63,167 nucleotides of DNA, from NCBI GenBank assembly GCA_026416195.1, contig JAOAFQ010000183.1:1-63167 (forward strand), written 5' to 3'. Source of the stretch: Candidatus Aminicenantota bacterium (GTDB lineage: Bacteria > Acidobacteriota > Aminicenantia > Aminicenantales > CALLJL01). Below are positions 27,492 to 35,702 of the stretch, piece by piece (positions within the stretch are counted from its first letter, which is position 1; the number at the start of each line of letters is the position of its first letter). Below the pieces are notes generated by a model, which worked only from the letters and a program-made list of their open reading frames with translations, made no database searches and was not told where the DNA came from. Made by a program: the position numbers and the translations under genes.

Positions 27492-30212
27492 ATGAAAGCC
27501 TGGCTTTATTGGCAAAAAAAAGGTCCATTTCTTCTCTTACTTATAATTTTAGGGGGAGGTTTTCTTCGTTTCTGGGGTTTGACCTCAATCTACCAACGGG
27601 TAGACGATGTCCCTGTTGCCCGGTCGATTTTAAACATTTATCATGGAGATTGGCGACCTGATCCAATTTATTTTTATCCTATTTTTTTTAATTATCTTGT
27701 TGCCATTATTCTTCATGGCCTTTCTTTTTTTCTTAATATTCTTCGGATTAACCCTGAACCTAGACTTTATCCTTTTACCCTAGAGCAAGTTCTCACCATA
27801 GCTCGGTTCATCTCGGCCCTCCTCGGAACATTGACAATTTTGGTCAGCTATTATGTTGGCCGGCGATTCTTAACTAGAGGGCAATCACTTTTAGTTTCTC
27901 TCCTTTTTTCTTTTTCTTTTATTCATATCCTTTATAGTCATCAAATTGTTCTTGATGGACCAATGACTTTTTTTTATTTTCTCTCTTTTTATTTTTCTTT
28001 GCTTATTCTCCAGCAAGGAAACCTCGGCTATTATCTTTTAGCCGGCTTTTTTTCTGGTCTGGCCATCGCCACAAAATACAATGGAGTCTATATTATTTTT
28101 TCCCTTCTCTTGGCCCATATCCTCTTTCATTTAAAAAACAAATTTAAACCGACTTCATTTATTTTCTCGCCTAAAATATTTTTAGCTGCCTTAACCACTG
28201 GCGTGGGTTTTTTTCTTGGCCATCCCTATGCCTTTTTTCAGTTTCACAATTTTATTAAAGCTTCCCAAGTGTTGATGGCAACTGTTAGAGAAACCGAATG
28301 GCACCTTCAGCCGATCGTTCCTGAGACAATTTGGGAACAAATAAAATTTAATAAATATATTATCGGTCTAGTTAATATTTATAAAGCTGAAGGAATTCTT
28401 TTCTTTTGTCTAATCTTTCTTGGCCTTTTCTGGCTAATTCTGAAGGGTAAAAAGGAACATCTATTTTTAGCCCTTTCAGCTCTCGTTTATTTTTTAGGAG
28501 CTCTCGGTTTTCTTGGTTTTTATCGCTATCGAGATCTTGTCCCTTTATCGCCTTTCTATTCTTTTTTAGCTCTTTTTAGCTTCAATTTAATCCCTGATTT
28601 GATTCGCCGAAGAAAAGCTCTTCGAATTTTCATAGTTACGACCATAATGCTCATTCTAGGCTATCGAACGTTGGCGAAAACTTATTATCTTTGGCAGGAT
28701 GATACTACTCAAATTGCTTCTCGATGGATGAAAATCAACTTGCCTGAAAGAAGTTGGATCGCTAAAGAATGGTTTACTCCTACGAGTCCAGATCCTGATC
28801 TAAGATTCCGTTTTTCCTCCCGTCCTTATCTATTTGACGTCGACCTTCACCCTTTTAAAAAATATGATTACGTTATTTCTTCAAGTGCTTGTTCCTCCCT
28901 TTTTCTGGCCAATCAAAAATTTTATCCAGAGTGGAGCCGAACCTATGTTGACCTTGATCAACAACATGAATTGATCAAAAAATTCTTTATGCCCTCAATT
29001 GAATATAAAAATCCAGAAATAAAAATTTATAGCGGACGAGTAGAAAAAAGAGGGAAATTGTCTTTCTGGCTTCCCCGAGCTATCCCCCTAACCAATCCTC
29101 AAAGGGAATTTCAGATGATTGATAATTCTCCCTACGAAAAAGATATAAATACCTTTTTCCTTCATGGCCAGGAAAAAATTAGAAGATTCTATCTAACTGA
29201 AACTTCTCTGGATCAAATTGGTCTTTTTATTCTGCCTATTGAAGGTGAAGGAGAAATCAAGGTTTCCTCTGGGCTTAGCTCAAAGAAAATAAAATTAAGA
29301 AAGGATGAAATAACTTGGGCTTTAATTAAACCTTATCGATCTTTTCCTTTTCTTAATCCCGTTTATCGGCTTGACCTCTGTGGCTCAACTGGAGTGAAAA
29401 AGGTCCTGGTTAATTTAGCCTGGGATAACTTTACTTTGGGCCTTAATTTTTTAAAAATAGGTGAATATGAACAAGCTAAGACCTTTTTCAAAAAGATTTT
29501 AGAAAACGAATCACCCCGAATTAAAAATGTTGAGGTCTATCTTTTTCTCATCCTCTGTTGCTTGAATTTAGCCCAGAAAGAGGAAGCAAACAACTATATA
29601 ATGAATGTAATTAATACTCCCGAGTTTAAGCGTTACCAAAGTCTTTATGACCATCTCGACGAGGACAATCTTTGGCCTCGGAATTTCGAAAAATATTCAG
29701 GAATTGATAAAGAGCTTTGGCAAGCCAGTCAGGGAAACCTTATTGAAGATAAATTATTTGAAATCCAAATTGGCCATCTCTATGAGGGGGATTGGTTGCT
29801 TAATCGGAAAGGGATTGGCCCAAGGCTTGGAGAAAGAAACTTTAGAATTTCTTCTTCTGAGCTTGAGCTTCTTCCCCAGGATTATCATTTGGAGGTTTAT
29901 TTTTACAACCCTAAAAGGGTTGAGGGCTTAATCGGAACCCTTTTTATTGAATTCAAAGGAAAAGAAAAAAGGATCCAAGAACAGTCTCTTATCCTTAAAT
30001 CGACTGATGAAAAGGCTTTCTCCGTAGTTTCACTCTTTTTCTCCCATAGAAATCCAGAAGAAAAAGTTTCTTTCTCTTTACATATTAATAGTCCAGAACC
30101 TCTCATCTTTGATTATCTTAAATATTATCCTGATTTAAAAATGTTTCTCAAAACTAAACTCAACCTCCTTTCCCCAGCTTTTAACTTAGCTAATCAAATC
30201 AAAAAAGAATGA
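27492..30212 (+). CDS. GT39-type membrane glycosyltransferase (ArnT/PMT-like) with C-terminal TPR-like region
   Basis: This 906-residue protein has an N-terminal transmembrane half of about 10-12 helices (residues 8-410), starting with GGGFLRFWGLTSIYQRVDD; the paired acidic residues in the first periplasmic loop are the catalytic signature of GT39/ArnT enzymes using polyprenyl-phosphate sugars. The second half (about 420-906) is soluble: a beta-rich segment and a helical stretch with TPR-like pairs (NFLKIGEYEQAKTFFKKIL, about 650-690). The unusual length suggests an added periplasmic docking domain. It overlaps the next gene by 4 bases. It would transfer the flipped sugar to lipid A, a protein or a glycan. 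Confidence 0.78.
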   Translation: MKAWLYWQKKGPFLLLLIILGGGFLRFWGLTSIYQRVDDVPVARSILNIYHGDWRPDPIYFYPIFFNYLVAIILHGLSFFLNILRINPEPRLYPFTLEQVLTIARFISALLGTLTILVSYYVGRRFLTRGQSLLVSLLFSFSFIHILYSHQIVLDGPMTFFYFLSFYFSLLILQQGNLGYYLLAGFFSGLAIATKYNGVYIIFSLLLAHILFHLKNKFKPTSFIFSPKIFLAALTTGVGFFLGHPYAFFQFHNFIKASQVLMATVRETEWHLQPIVPETIWEQIKFNKYIIGLVNIYKAEGILFFCLIFLGLFWLILKGKKEHLFLALSALVYFLGALGFLGFYRYRDLVPLSPFYSFLALFSFNLIPDLIRRRKALRIFIVTTIMLILGYRTLAKTYYLWQDDTTQIASRWMKINLPERSWIAKEWFTPTSPDPDLRFRFSSRPYLFDVDLHPFKKYDYVISSSACSSLFLANQKFYPEWSRTYVDLDQQHELIKKFFMPSIEYKNPEIKIYSGRVEKRGKLSFWLPRAIPLTNPQREFQMIDNSPYEKDINTFFLHGQEKIRRFYLTETSLDQIGLFILPIEGEGEIKVSSGLSSKKIKLRKDEITWALIKPYRSFPFLNPVYRLDLCGSTGVKKVLVNLAWDNFTLGLNFLKIGEYEQAKTFFKKILENESPRIKNVEVYLFLILCCLNLAQKEEANNYIMNVINTPEFKRYQSLYDHLDEDNLWPRNFEKYSGIDKELWQASQGNLIEDKLFEIQIGHLYEGDWLLNRKGIGPRLGERNFRISSSELELLPQDYHLEVYFYNPKRVEGLIGTLFIEFKGKEKRIQEQSLILKSTDEKAFSVVSLFFSHRNPEEKVSFSLHINSPEPLIFDYLKYYPDLKMFLKTKLNLLSPAFNLANQIKKE

Positions 30213-31102
30213 GTCCGCTCTGGCGCTTCTCTTCTTGTCCTATTTGCCAAGCTTCAAATCAAAAAGAAGTCTTTTGTTATTCTTCTTTTCGTTACGTTCG
30301 CTGTTGTCAATGTGGTTTGGTCTGGATGAATCCCCTTTTTAAAGACGATTATCTCGAGGATGACTATGAAAAGCTTGATTGGTCAGCTTATAATCATTTC
30401 ATTAGCACTTTTAGAAAAAAGCAATTCCAAAGGGATATTACCTTTCTTGAAAAATTCTGCTCAGAAAAGGGATATCTTTTAGATATTGGCACAGGGACCG
30501 GGGAATTTCTGGGGATGGCTCAACAACATGGATTTGTGGCCTATGGGTTGGAATCTTCTAAAAAAGCTGGCGAACAAGCTTCGAAATATGGCCAGGTAAT
30601 AATTGGTGAGTTTGAAACCTTAAAATTAAAAGAGAATTTTTTTAAAGTAATTACTTTATGGTCAGTTCTTGAACATGTCCCTCAGCCTAAAGAATTTCTA
30701 ATTAAAGCCCATCGCTTGCTTCAAGATGGTGGTCTGTTAGCTCTTCGGTTACCTCTCAGCTCCAGTTTGATTAATTGGTTAAGCTTGTGGGCTTACAAGC
30801 TCTCTGGTCATCGCCTCAGCTGGCCTCTGAGGCATTTTTATCAACTCGATTGGCATTCCCGCCACTATTATCTCTTCACTAAAACTAGTCTCCTTCTCTT
30901 ATTGAAAAGAACCGGATTTCAACCTCTTTGGCTTAAAAGAGACTCTGGTTTCGACCCTCCTTCGCTCAAGTTTCGCCTGAGGCTGAGCTTTCAGAACTGG
31001 TTTTTTGAAAGAATCCTCTTCACTTTAGCCTGGATTATCTTTGGACTAGCGAAATTTTTACAAAAAGAAGATGAACTTGTCCTTATTGCTCGAAAGATCT
31101 AA
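30209..31102 (+). CDS. SAM-dependent methyltransferase, zinc-ribbon type
   Basis: This 297-residue protein starts with two CxxC-type pairs (SCPICQAS and CCQCGLVWMNP), followed by a class I methyltransferase core: LLDIGTGTGEFLGMA (motif I), WSVLEHVPQPKEFLIKAHRLL (motif V/VI). The pattern is that of the C-methyltransferase/Methyltransf_23 proteins common in O-antigen and glycan clusters. It starts within the end of the GT39 gene (ATGA overlap), so it is translationally coupled and last in the cluster. Substrate probably a sugar nucleotide or lipid-linked sugar. No terminator was seen between it and the converging S9 gene. Confidence 0.85.
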   Translation: MSPLWRFSSCPICQASNQKEVFCYSSFRYVRCCQCGLVWMNPLFKDDYLEDDYEKLDWSAYNHFISTFRKKQFQRDITFLEKFCSEKGYLLDIGTGTGEFLGMAQQHGFVAYGLESSKKAGEQASKYGQVIIGEFETLKLKENFFKVITLWSVLEHVPQPKEFLIKAHRLLQDGGLLALRLPLSSSLINWLSLWAYKLSGHRLSWPLRHFYQLDWHSRHYYLFTKTSLLLLLKRTGFQPLWLKRDSGFDPPSLKFRLRLSFQNWFFERILFTLAWIIFGLAKFLQKEDELVLIARKI

Positions 31103-31145
31103 GAGAAGACCCTTTCTTTAGCTCTTTTCATTTTCCCAAATTAAT

Positions 31146-33911
31146 TTATTTTTCCTTAAGAACTTTAATTACCCGAAAACCAATATAGTCTGAAGTTGGT
31201 TCGATAAAAATTCCTTTTTGGTCAGATGGGCGATCAGCACTGCCACCCATAATTTTTGGCCGACCACCTTGGCTGATAACCCACTCAGCGACATTCCCTC
31301 CTAAATCAAACAGAAAATCCTCTTCTTCAGAGCCTGAACCAGGAAAGCTCCCCACTTCCTTAAGGAGCGGTGCCCCCTCGCCTAATTCTTTTAATTTTTC
31401 CCTTAATCTTAAAGCGTCATCGGGATTAATTTTATAACCTGCCCAGAAGTCAAGGGTATTTTCATTTTCTCGACTCACATAAAATTGGGCCATTTCTTCT
31501 TCTTGAGGCAACCGCCAGACCTCTCCTGTGACTTTAGTTAGCCAGTCCACATAGGCTTTGGCTTGTTCGAAATTGATTCCATTAGCCGGATAATTTTCTG
31601 TGCCAGGCGGAAATTTATAAGAAGGATCAAAAGCTGCATACTGAGCTCTGGTAACTTCGAAACGACCAATGGCTATTTCTCCTCTTTTGACGACCTCCGG
31701 TATCAAAGGGCCATTGGTCATTTTAATTCCATAGACCAGCCCATCGCGGGCTGCTTTTCTCAATCGGAAAGACCAACCAAGGGGAGAATCTTCCTTAAAG
31801 GCTTCATTCTTAGCTTGCCAGGTATTAAAGAAATAGCGGTCAAACCAGGCCATTTCCTCCTCGACTTTTCGAAGTTGATGACTAAGTTGCCGTAGACCAT
31901 GGGCTTCCCCGGGGAAAAGGATGAATTTAACTGGAACCTTTCCTAAATGGTAGAGGGCTCGATAATGGGACCAACCTTGATCAGTTGGAACATTTCTATC
32001 TTCAGTCCCAAAAAAGATAATGGTTGGCGCCTCGACCCGATCAAGTTTAAAAAAAGGTGAAATTTTAATGTAAAGAATTGGATCTTCTAAAGGTGATTTC
32101 CCAAAGTAATAGGTATCAAAAGAGTGACCAAAATCAACGTTAGCCCAATCACTAATAAACTCTACATCCCCAGCGCCGGCGCCAATAACTTTGTATCGTT
32201 TAGGATTATGAACGCTTAGACCAATGGAAAGAATCGATCCATTGGACCAGCCAAAAGCGCCAATTTTATTTGGATCAACTAGGCCTCGGTCGATTAGGTA
32301 ATCAACCCCCTTTTCGATATCTTCGATGGGATAATCGTAATATTTGCCATTTTTAATAGATTCGACAAATTTCAGGCCGTAATTCGAACTGCCATGGTAG
32401 TTGGGCTTAAAAACAAAGGCGCCTCGCTGACAAAGAAGTTGCTGGGGATAAGCATAGCTTTCATCCCAAGAATCAGTGTCGGCCGCAGCTGGACCTCCAT
32501 GAGGCGCAACTAAAAGAGGATACCTCTTGCCGACTTCATAGTTTATTGGATAATAGAGAATCCCCTCAATCTCTTCACCTAGAGCTCCTTTCCAACGAAC
32601 AATTTCCGTTCGAGCTATAAATTTGTCCTTAAAATTAGGATTGAGTTTGGTTATTTGGTTGATGTTTTCTATGGCCTCCTGAGTCAAAGAGCCCACATAA
32701 TACTGAGGCGGCAAACTTGCCGTCGTATAAAGATAAACAATTCGCCGACCATCTTCACTCACAGTGAAATCAAAAATATTACCCGCATGTTGAGCTTTAA
32801 GATCAATTTTTAGCCATTGGAGTCCTTTTTTGAGATAGCGAGCTAATTTTAATTTAACCCCATCAGCCAGAAGAGCGATAAAACCATCGGGGGTGACTTC
32901 TATATTTCTCTCCGCTAAACCTCTTGGCCAACCAAGGTCAACTTGGACTAATTTATTTTGAGAAACATCATAAAAATAAAGGATAGTAATTGAAGCGGTA
33001 AAAAAACGAGGGTCCGTCGTCAACGGAGCCACTAAATAAAAACCAGAACCGTCTTTCGACCAGCTAAAAAATTGCGGTAAAATTCTTTGGCCGGCCAAAA
33101 GCTCTTTCCTTTCCCCGGTTTCAAAATTGTATAGAAAAGTTTTTGGTAGGATTCGATGATCCCATTCAAAGCTTAAATACTGATGGTGGCTACTTACAAC
33201 CATTTTCCCATCAGGCGAAGAAGCCCACATACGGATAAAATCACGGTTATCAGTGAGACGAGTAATTTTCTTGTCTTTTATGGTTAATTTAAATAGCCTT
33301 ACTGGTGGCTCATGGTCAACATCATCAACCACTCGGGAGGTATCTTTTTTCTTTTTCAGCTCTTGCTCATAAAAAGTTGGGTCTTCCTGAGCGCTAAAAA
33401 TAATGGTTTCTTTATCAAGCCAATCATAGCTACGAATAACCCGACTTAACTCGGTTACTGGATAAGGCTCACCTCCAAAAGGATTAATTAACCAGAGCTG
33501 AGTGGAAGCAACCTCGGGCTTAGCTTTAGGCAACGGTCTGGTAGATAAAAAAGAAATCAGTTGACCATCGGGCGACCATTTAGGCTGAGAATCGTTTTCG
33601 GTTGTTCTCGTTAATTGAATTTCCTGGCCAGTTTCCAGATTGGTCAGAAATAAATTCGATATTCGACCATTCTTTTCTTTATCCATGCGGCTCTTGACCC
33701 AAACGGCCCATTTACCATCTGGGGAAATCTGCCAACTGGAAGCCGACTCGGCTAAAAGAATATCTTCTGGGCTCCAAAGTTTTGTCTTTTGGCTAGTTGG
33801 AGATGGTGAAAATTGGTCTGAACCTTCACTCATCAAAAAACTAAGAATTAGAAATCCCAGAATCATTCCAACTAAAAGGAAGCGACAACTCTTCTTTTTT
33901 ATATCCTTCAT
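31146..33911 (-). CDS. Secreted S9 prolyl-oligopeptidase-type peptidase fused to an FGE-like domain
   Basis: This 921-residue protein has an N-terminal signal/anchor (11-28), a beta-propeller with WSPDG repeats (about 45-430), and an alpha/beta hydrolase domain (about 440-700): Ser556 in GWSNGS, Asp638 in FGTEDRN, His671 in GEAHGL. Residues about 730-921 form a sulfatase-modifying-factor/formylglycine-generating-enzyme-like domain (GEIAIGRFEVTRAQYAAF, VWRLPQEEEM, DLGGNVAEWV, GFRV). The catalytic cysteines of real FGE are missing from it, so it is unlikely to convert sulfatase cysteines and may bind ligands, as CLec-like domains do. It is the last gene of the minus-strand region with the SSS symporter and Thr-type 'sulfatases'. 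It should cleave peptides after proline or similar residues in the periplasm. Confidence 0.87.
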   Translation of the reverse strand: MKDIKKKSCRFLLVGMILGFLILSFLMSEGSDQFSPSPTSQKTKLWSPEDILLAESASSWQISPDGKWAVWVKSRMDKEKNGRISNLFLTNLETGQEIQLTRTTENDSQPKWSPDGQLISFLSTRPLPKAKPEVASTQLWLINPFGGEPYPVTELSRVIRSYDWLDKETIIFSAQEDPTFYEQELKKKKDTSRVVDDVDHEPPVRLFKLTIKDKKITRLTDNRDFIRMWASSPDGKMVVSSHHQYLSFEWDHRILPKTFLYNFETGERKELLAGQRILPQFFSWSKDGSGFYLVAPLTTDPRFFTASITILYFYDVSQNKLVQVDLGWPRGLAERNIEVTPDGFIALLADGVKLKLARYLKKGLQWLKIDLKAQHAGNIFDFTVSEDGRRIVYLYTTASLPPQYYVGSLTQEAIENINQITKLNPNFKDKFIARTEIVRWKGALGEEIEGILYYPINYEVGKRYPLLVAPHGGPAAADTDSWDESYAYPQQLLCQRGAFVFKPNYHGSSNYGLKFVESIKNGKYYDYPIEDIEKGVDYLIDRGLVDPNKIGAFGWSNGSILSIGLSVHNPKRYKVIGAGAGDVEFISDWANVDFGHSFDTYYFGKSPLEDPILYIKISPFFKLDRVEAPTIIFFGTEDRNVPTDQGWSHYRALYHLGKVPVKFILFPGEAHGLRQLSHQLRKVEEEMAWFDRYFFNTWQAKNEAFKEDSPLGWSFRLRKAARDGLVYGIKMTNGPLIPEVVKRGEIAIGRFEVTRAQYAAFDPSYKFPPGTENYPANGINFEQAKAYVDWLTKVTGEVWRLPQEEEMAQFYVSRENENTLDFWAGYKINPDDALRLREKLKELGEGAPLLKEVGSFPGSGSEEEDFLFDLGGNVAEWVISQGGRPKIMGGSADRPSDQKGIFIEPTSDYIGFRVIKVLKEK

Positions 33912-33985
33912 GCTTCCTCCTTTTCCAAAATTGACTTTTTTATTTATATTTCCTCGACCAATCTATTATCATTCCATCTTTTAGA

Positions 33986-35530
33986 TTACCAGAAAATGGC
34001 ATAAAGGATTAAGGTAATAATAATAATCAGAGGTCCCAGCCAACGAAGGGCTCGAGCTGGTCGAAGATCGAAATTAGTTTGAACTGGAAGCTGCTTGGGT
34101 TGGCGCAAAGGTTTAATTAAAGTTATCAAGGTCATAATGATTATCAAAATAATAAAAGTTATGGCCATTCGATTAAGGAAAGCAATTTGGCCAAATTGCC
34201 ATTGTAAAAAGCCATAAATAGGTACACAAGCGAGTAGTGAAGTTAAGCCCGCGGCCGGTGGTGTTCTTTTATTAAAAAGACCAAAAATAAAGGCGGCCAA
34301 AATACCAGGCGAAATATATCCTTGAAACTCTTGAATATAATTAAAAATTCCCTTAAACCGGGGATCACCTAAATGGGGGGCAAGAAGACAAACACAGAAG
34401 ACAAAGACTAAATTAGCTATCCGACCAATTTTGACTAATGATTCGCTGCTAGCATCTTTTTTCAGGTGGCGCTTATAAAGATCCATAGTTAGAAGGGTTG
34501 AAACCGAATTTAAAAGGGAACCCAAGGTGCTAATGACTGCCCCAGCGATGGCTGCTAAAATAAAGCCTCTCAACCCTGGGCCAACTAAATTTCTAATTAG
34601 CAAAGGATAAGCCATGTCGGTGGTAGCTCCAGGAGCAGTGATTTTATCCCGAAAAAGTTGATAAGACATTATCCCAGGGAAAATAATGATGAAAGGAATG
34701 AGAAGTTTCAAAAAAGCGGCCCAAATAATGCCCAATTGGCCTTGGCTAAGACTGCGGGCAGCTAACGTCCGCTGAGTAATAAACTGATTCAGGCCCCAAT
34801 AATAAAAATTAGGAATCCATAGGCCTATAACTAGAGCCGTCCAAGGGACGACTGGATGATCAGCGGGTAAAATTACATGAAGTTTTTCAGAATTAGCTAG
34901 GAAAAAAGCTTTGACTCCGCCAACAGCTTTAAAGCCCAGAACCATAACTACCAGGCCACCCAAGATAAGGCCAGAGCCTTGAAAAAGATCAGCCCAAGCC
35001 ACAGCTTTTAATCCTCCCCAAGTGGTGTAGATGGCCGCGATGAAACCAATCAGCCAAACTGAAAGGGTAAGATCAAGATCGAAAATAGTATGAAGGGCTA
35101 AGGCCCCAGTATAAACAACAGCGGCAATACTAACCGCAATATAAACAATCACTTGGTAAAAAGCCATAATCGCCCTGGCCGTCGAAGAATAACGATATTC
35201 GAGGAATTCAGGGATAGTGTAAATACCACTTCGTAAAAATTTTGGCAGAAAAAAAGCCGCCACAAATACCAGGACGATAGCCGCCATCCATTCGTAGCTA
35301 GCCACGGCCAAACCGGCTAAGCCAGCCCCTTGCCCAGACATCCCGACAAAATGCTCAGTGGAAATGTTAGCCGCAATAAGAGAGAAACCGATAAGAGGCC
35401 AAATTAAACCTCGTCCAGCTAAAAAGAATTCCTCGCCAGTTTTTTGCCGCCGACTTTTATAAACACTCACACCAACCACAACCGTAAAAAAAAGAATAAA
35501 TATAGCAAGATCAGCCCAATGCAGGCTCAT
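33986..35530 (-). CDS. Sodium:solute symporter (SSS family)
   Basis: This 514-residue protein has about 13-14 predicted transmembrane helices and the SSS family pattern: DLAIFILFFTVVVGVSVY at the N-terminus, GEEFFLAGRGLIWPLIGFSLIAANIS (first sodium-site helix), EFLEYRYSS, and a YTTWGGLKAVAWADLFQ segment typical of SGLT-type transporters. It probably imports a sugar, amino acid or other small solute with sodium. It sits between the S9 peptidase gene and the Thr-type sulfatase/TPR genes on the same strand. A GAGGAGGAG-type ribosome site precedes the ATG. Its place suggests it takes up the products of the hydrolases here, but the substrate is not deducible. Confidence 0.92.
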   Translation of the reverse strand: MSLHWADLAIFILFFTVVVGVSVYKSRRQKTGEEFFLAGRGLIWPLIGFSLIAANISTEHFVGMSGQGAGLAGLAVASYEWMAAIVLVFVAAFFLPKFLRSGIYTIPEFLEYRYSSTARAIMAFYQVIVYIAVSIAAVVYTGALALHTIFDLDLTLSVWLIGFIAAIYTTWGGLKAVAWADLFQGSGLILGGLVVMVLGFKAVGGVKAFFLANSEKLHVILPADHPVVPWTALVIGLWIPNFYYWGLNQFITQRTLAARSLSQGQLGIIWAAFLKLLIPFIIIFPGIMSYQLFRDKITAPGATTDMAYPLLIRNLVGPGLRGFILAAIAGAVISTLGSLLNSVSTLLTMDLYKRHLKKDASSESLVKIGRIANLVFVFCVCLLAPHLGDPRFKGIFNYIQEFQGYISPGILAAFIFGLFNKRTPPAAGLTSLLACVPIYGFLQWQFGQIAFLNRMAITFIILIIIMTLITLIKPLRQPKQLPVQTNFDLRPARALRWLGPLIIIITLILYAIFW

Positions 35531-35702
35531 TTCTCCTCCTCATCCTATCCTTCAGTTTATTTTGATAAAAAACTGCTATTCTTGTTGATATTAACTTTAA
35601 AAAAATCTAAAAACAAGTTTGAAAAGAAACCTTAACTTTTAAGAAAAGATCAAATCAAAGCCAGAGATCAATCTTTGAGCTTAACTAAGATTAAGACAAC
35701 CT

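Noticed and set aside
27455-27661. Open frame of 68 codons at the start of the GT39 gene
   Set aside because: It lies in another frame of the GT39 gene, whose membrane pattern is clear; the short frame shows no coding pattern of its own.
31146-31750. Working formylglycine-generating enzyme for the sulfatase-fold proteins
   Set aside because: The FGE-like domain lacks the catalytic cysteines, and the local sulfatase-fold proteins have no Cys or Ser to modify.
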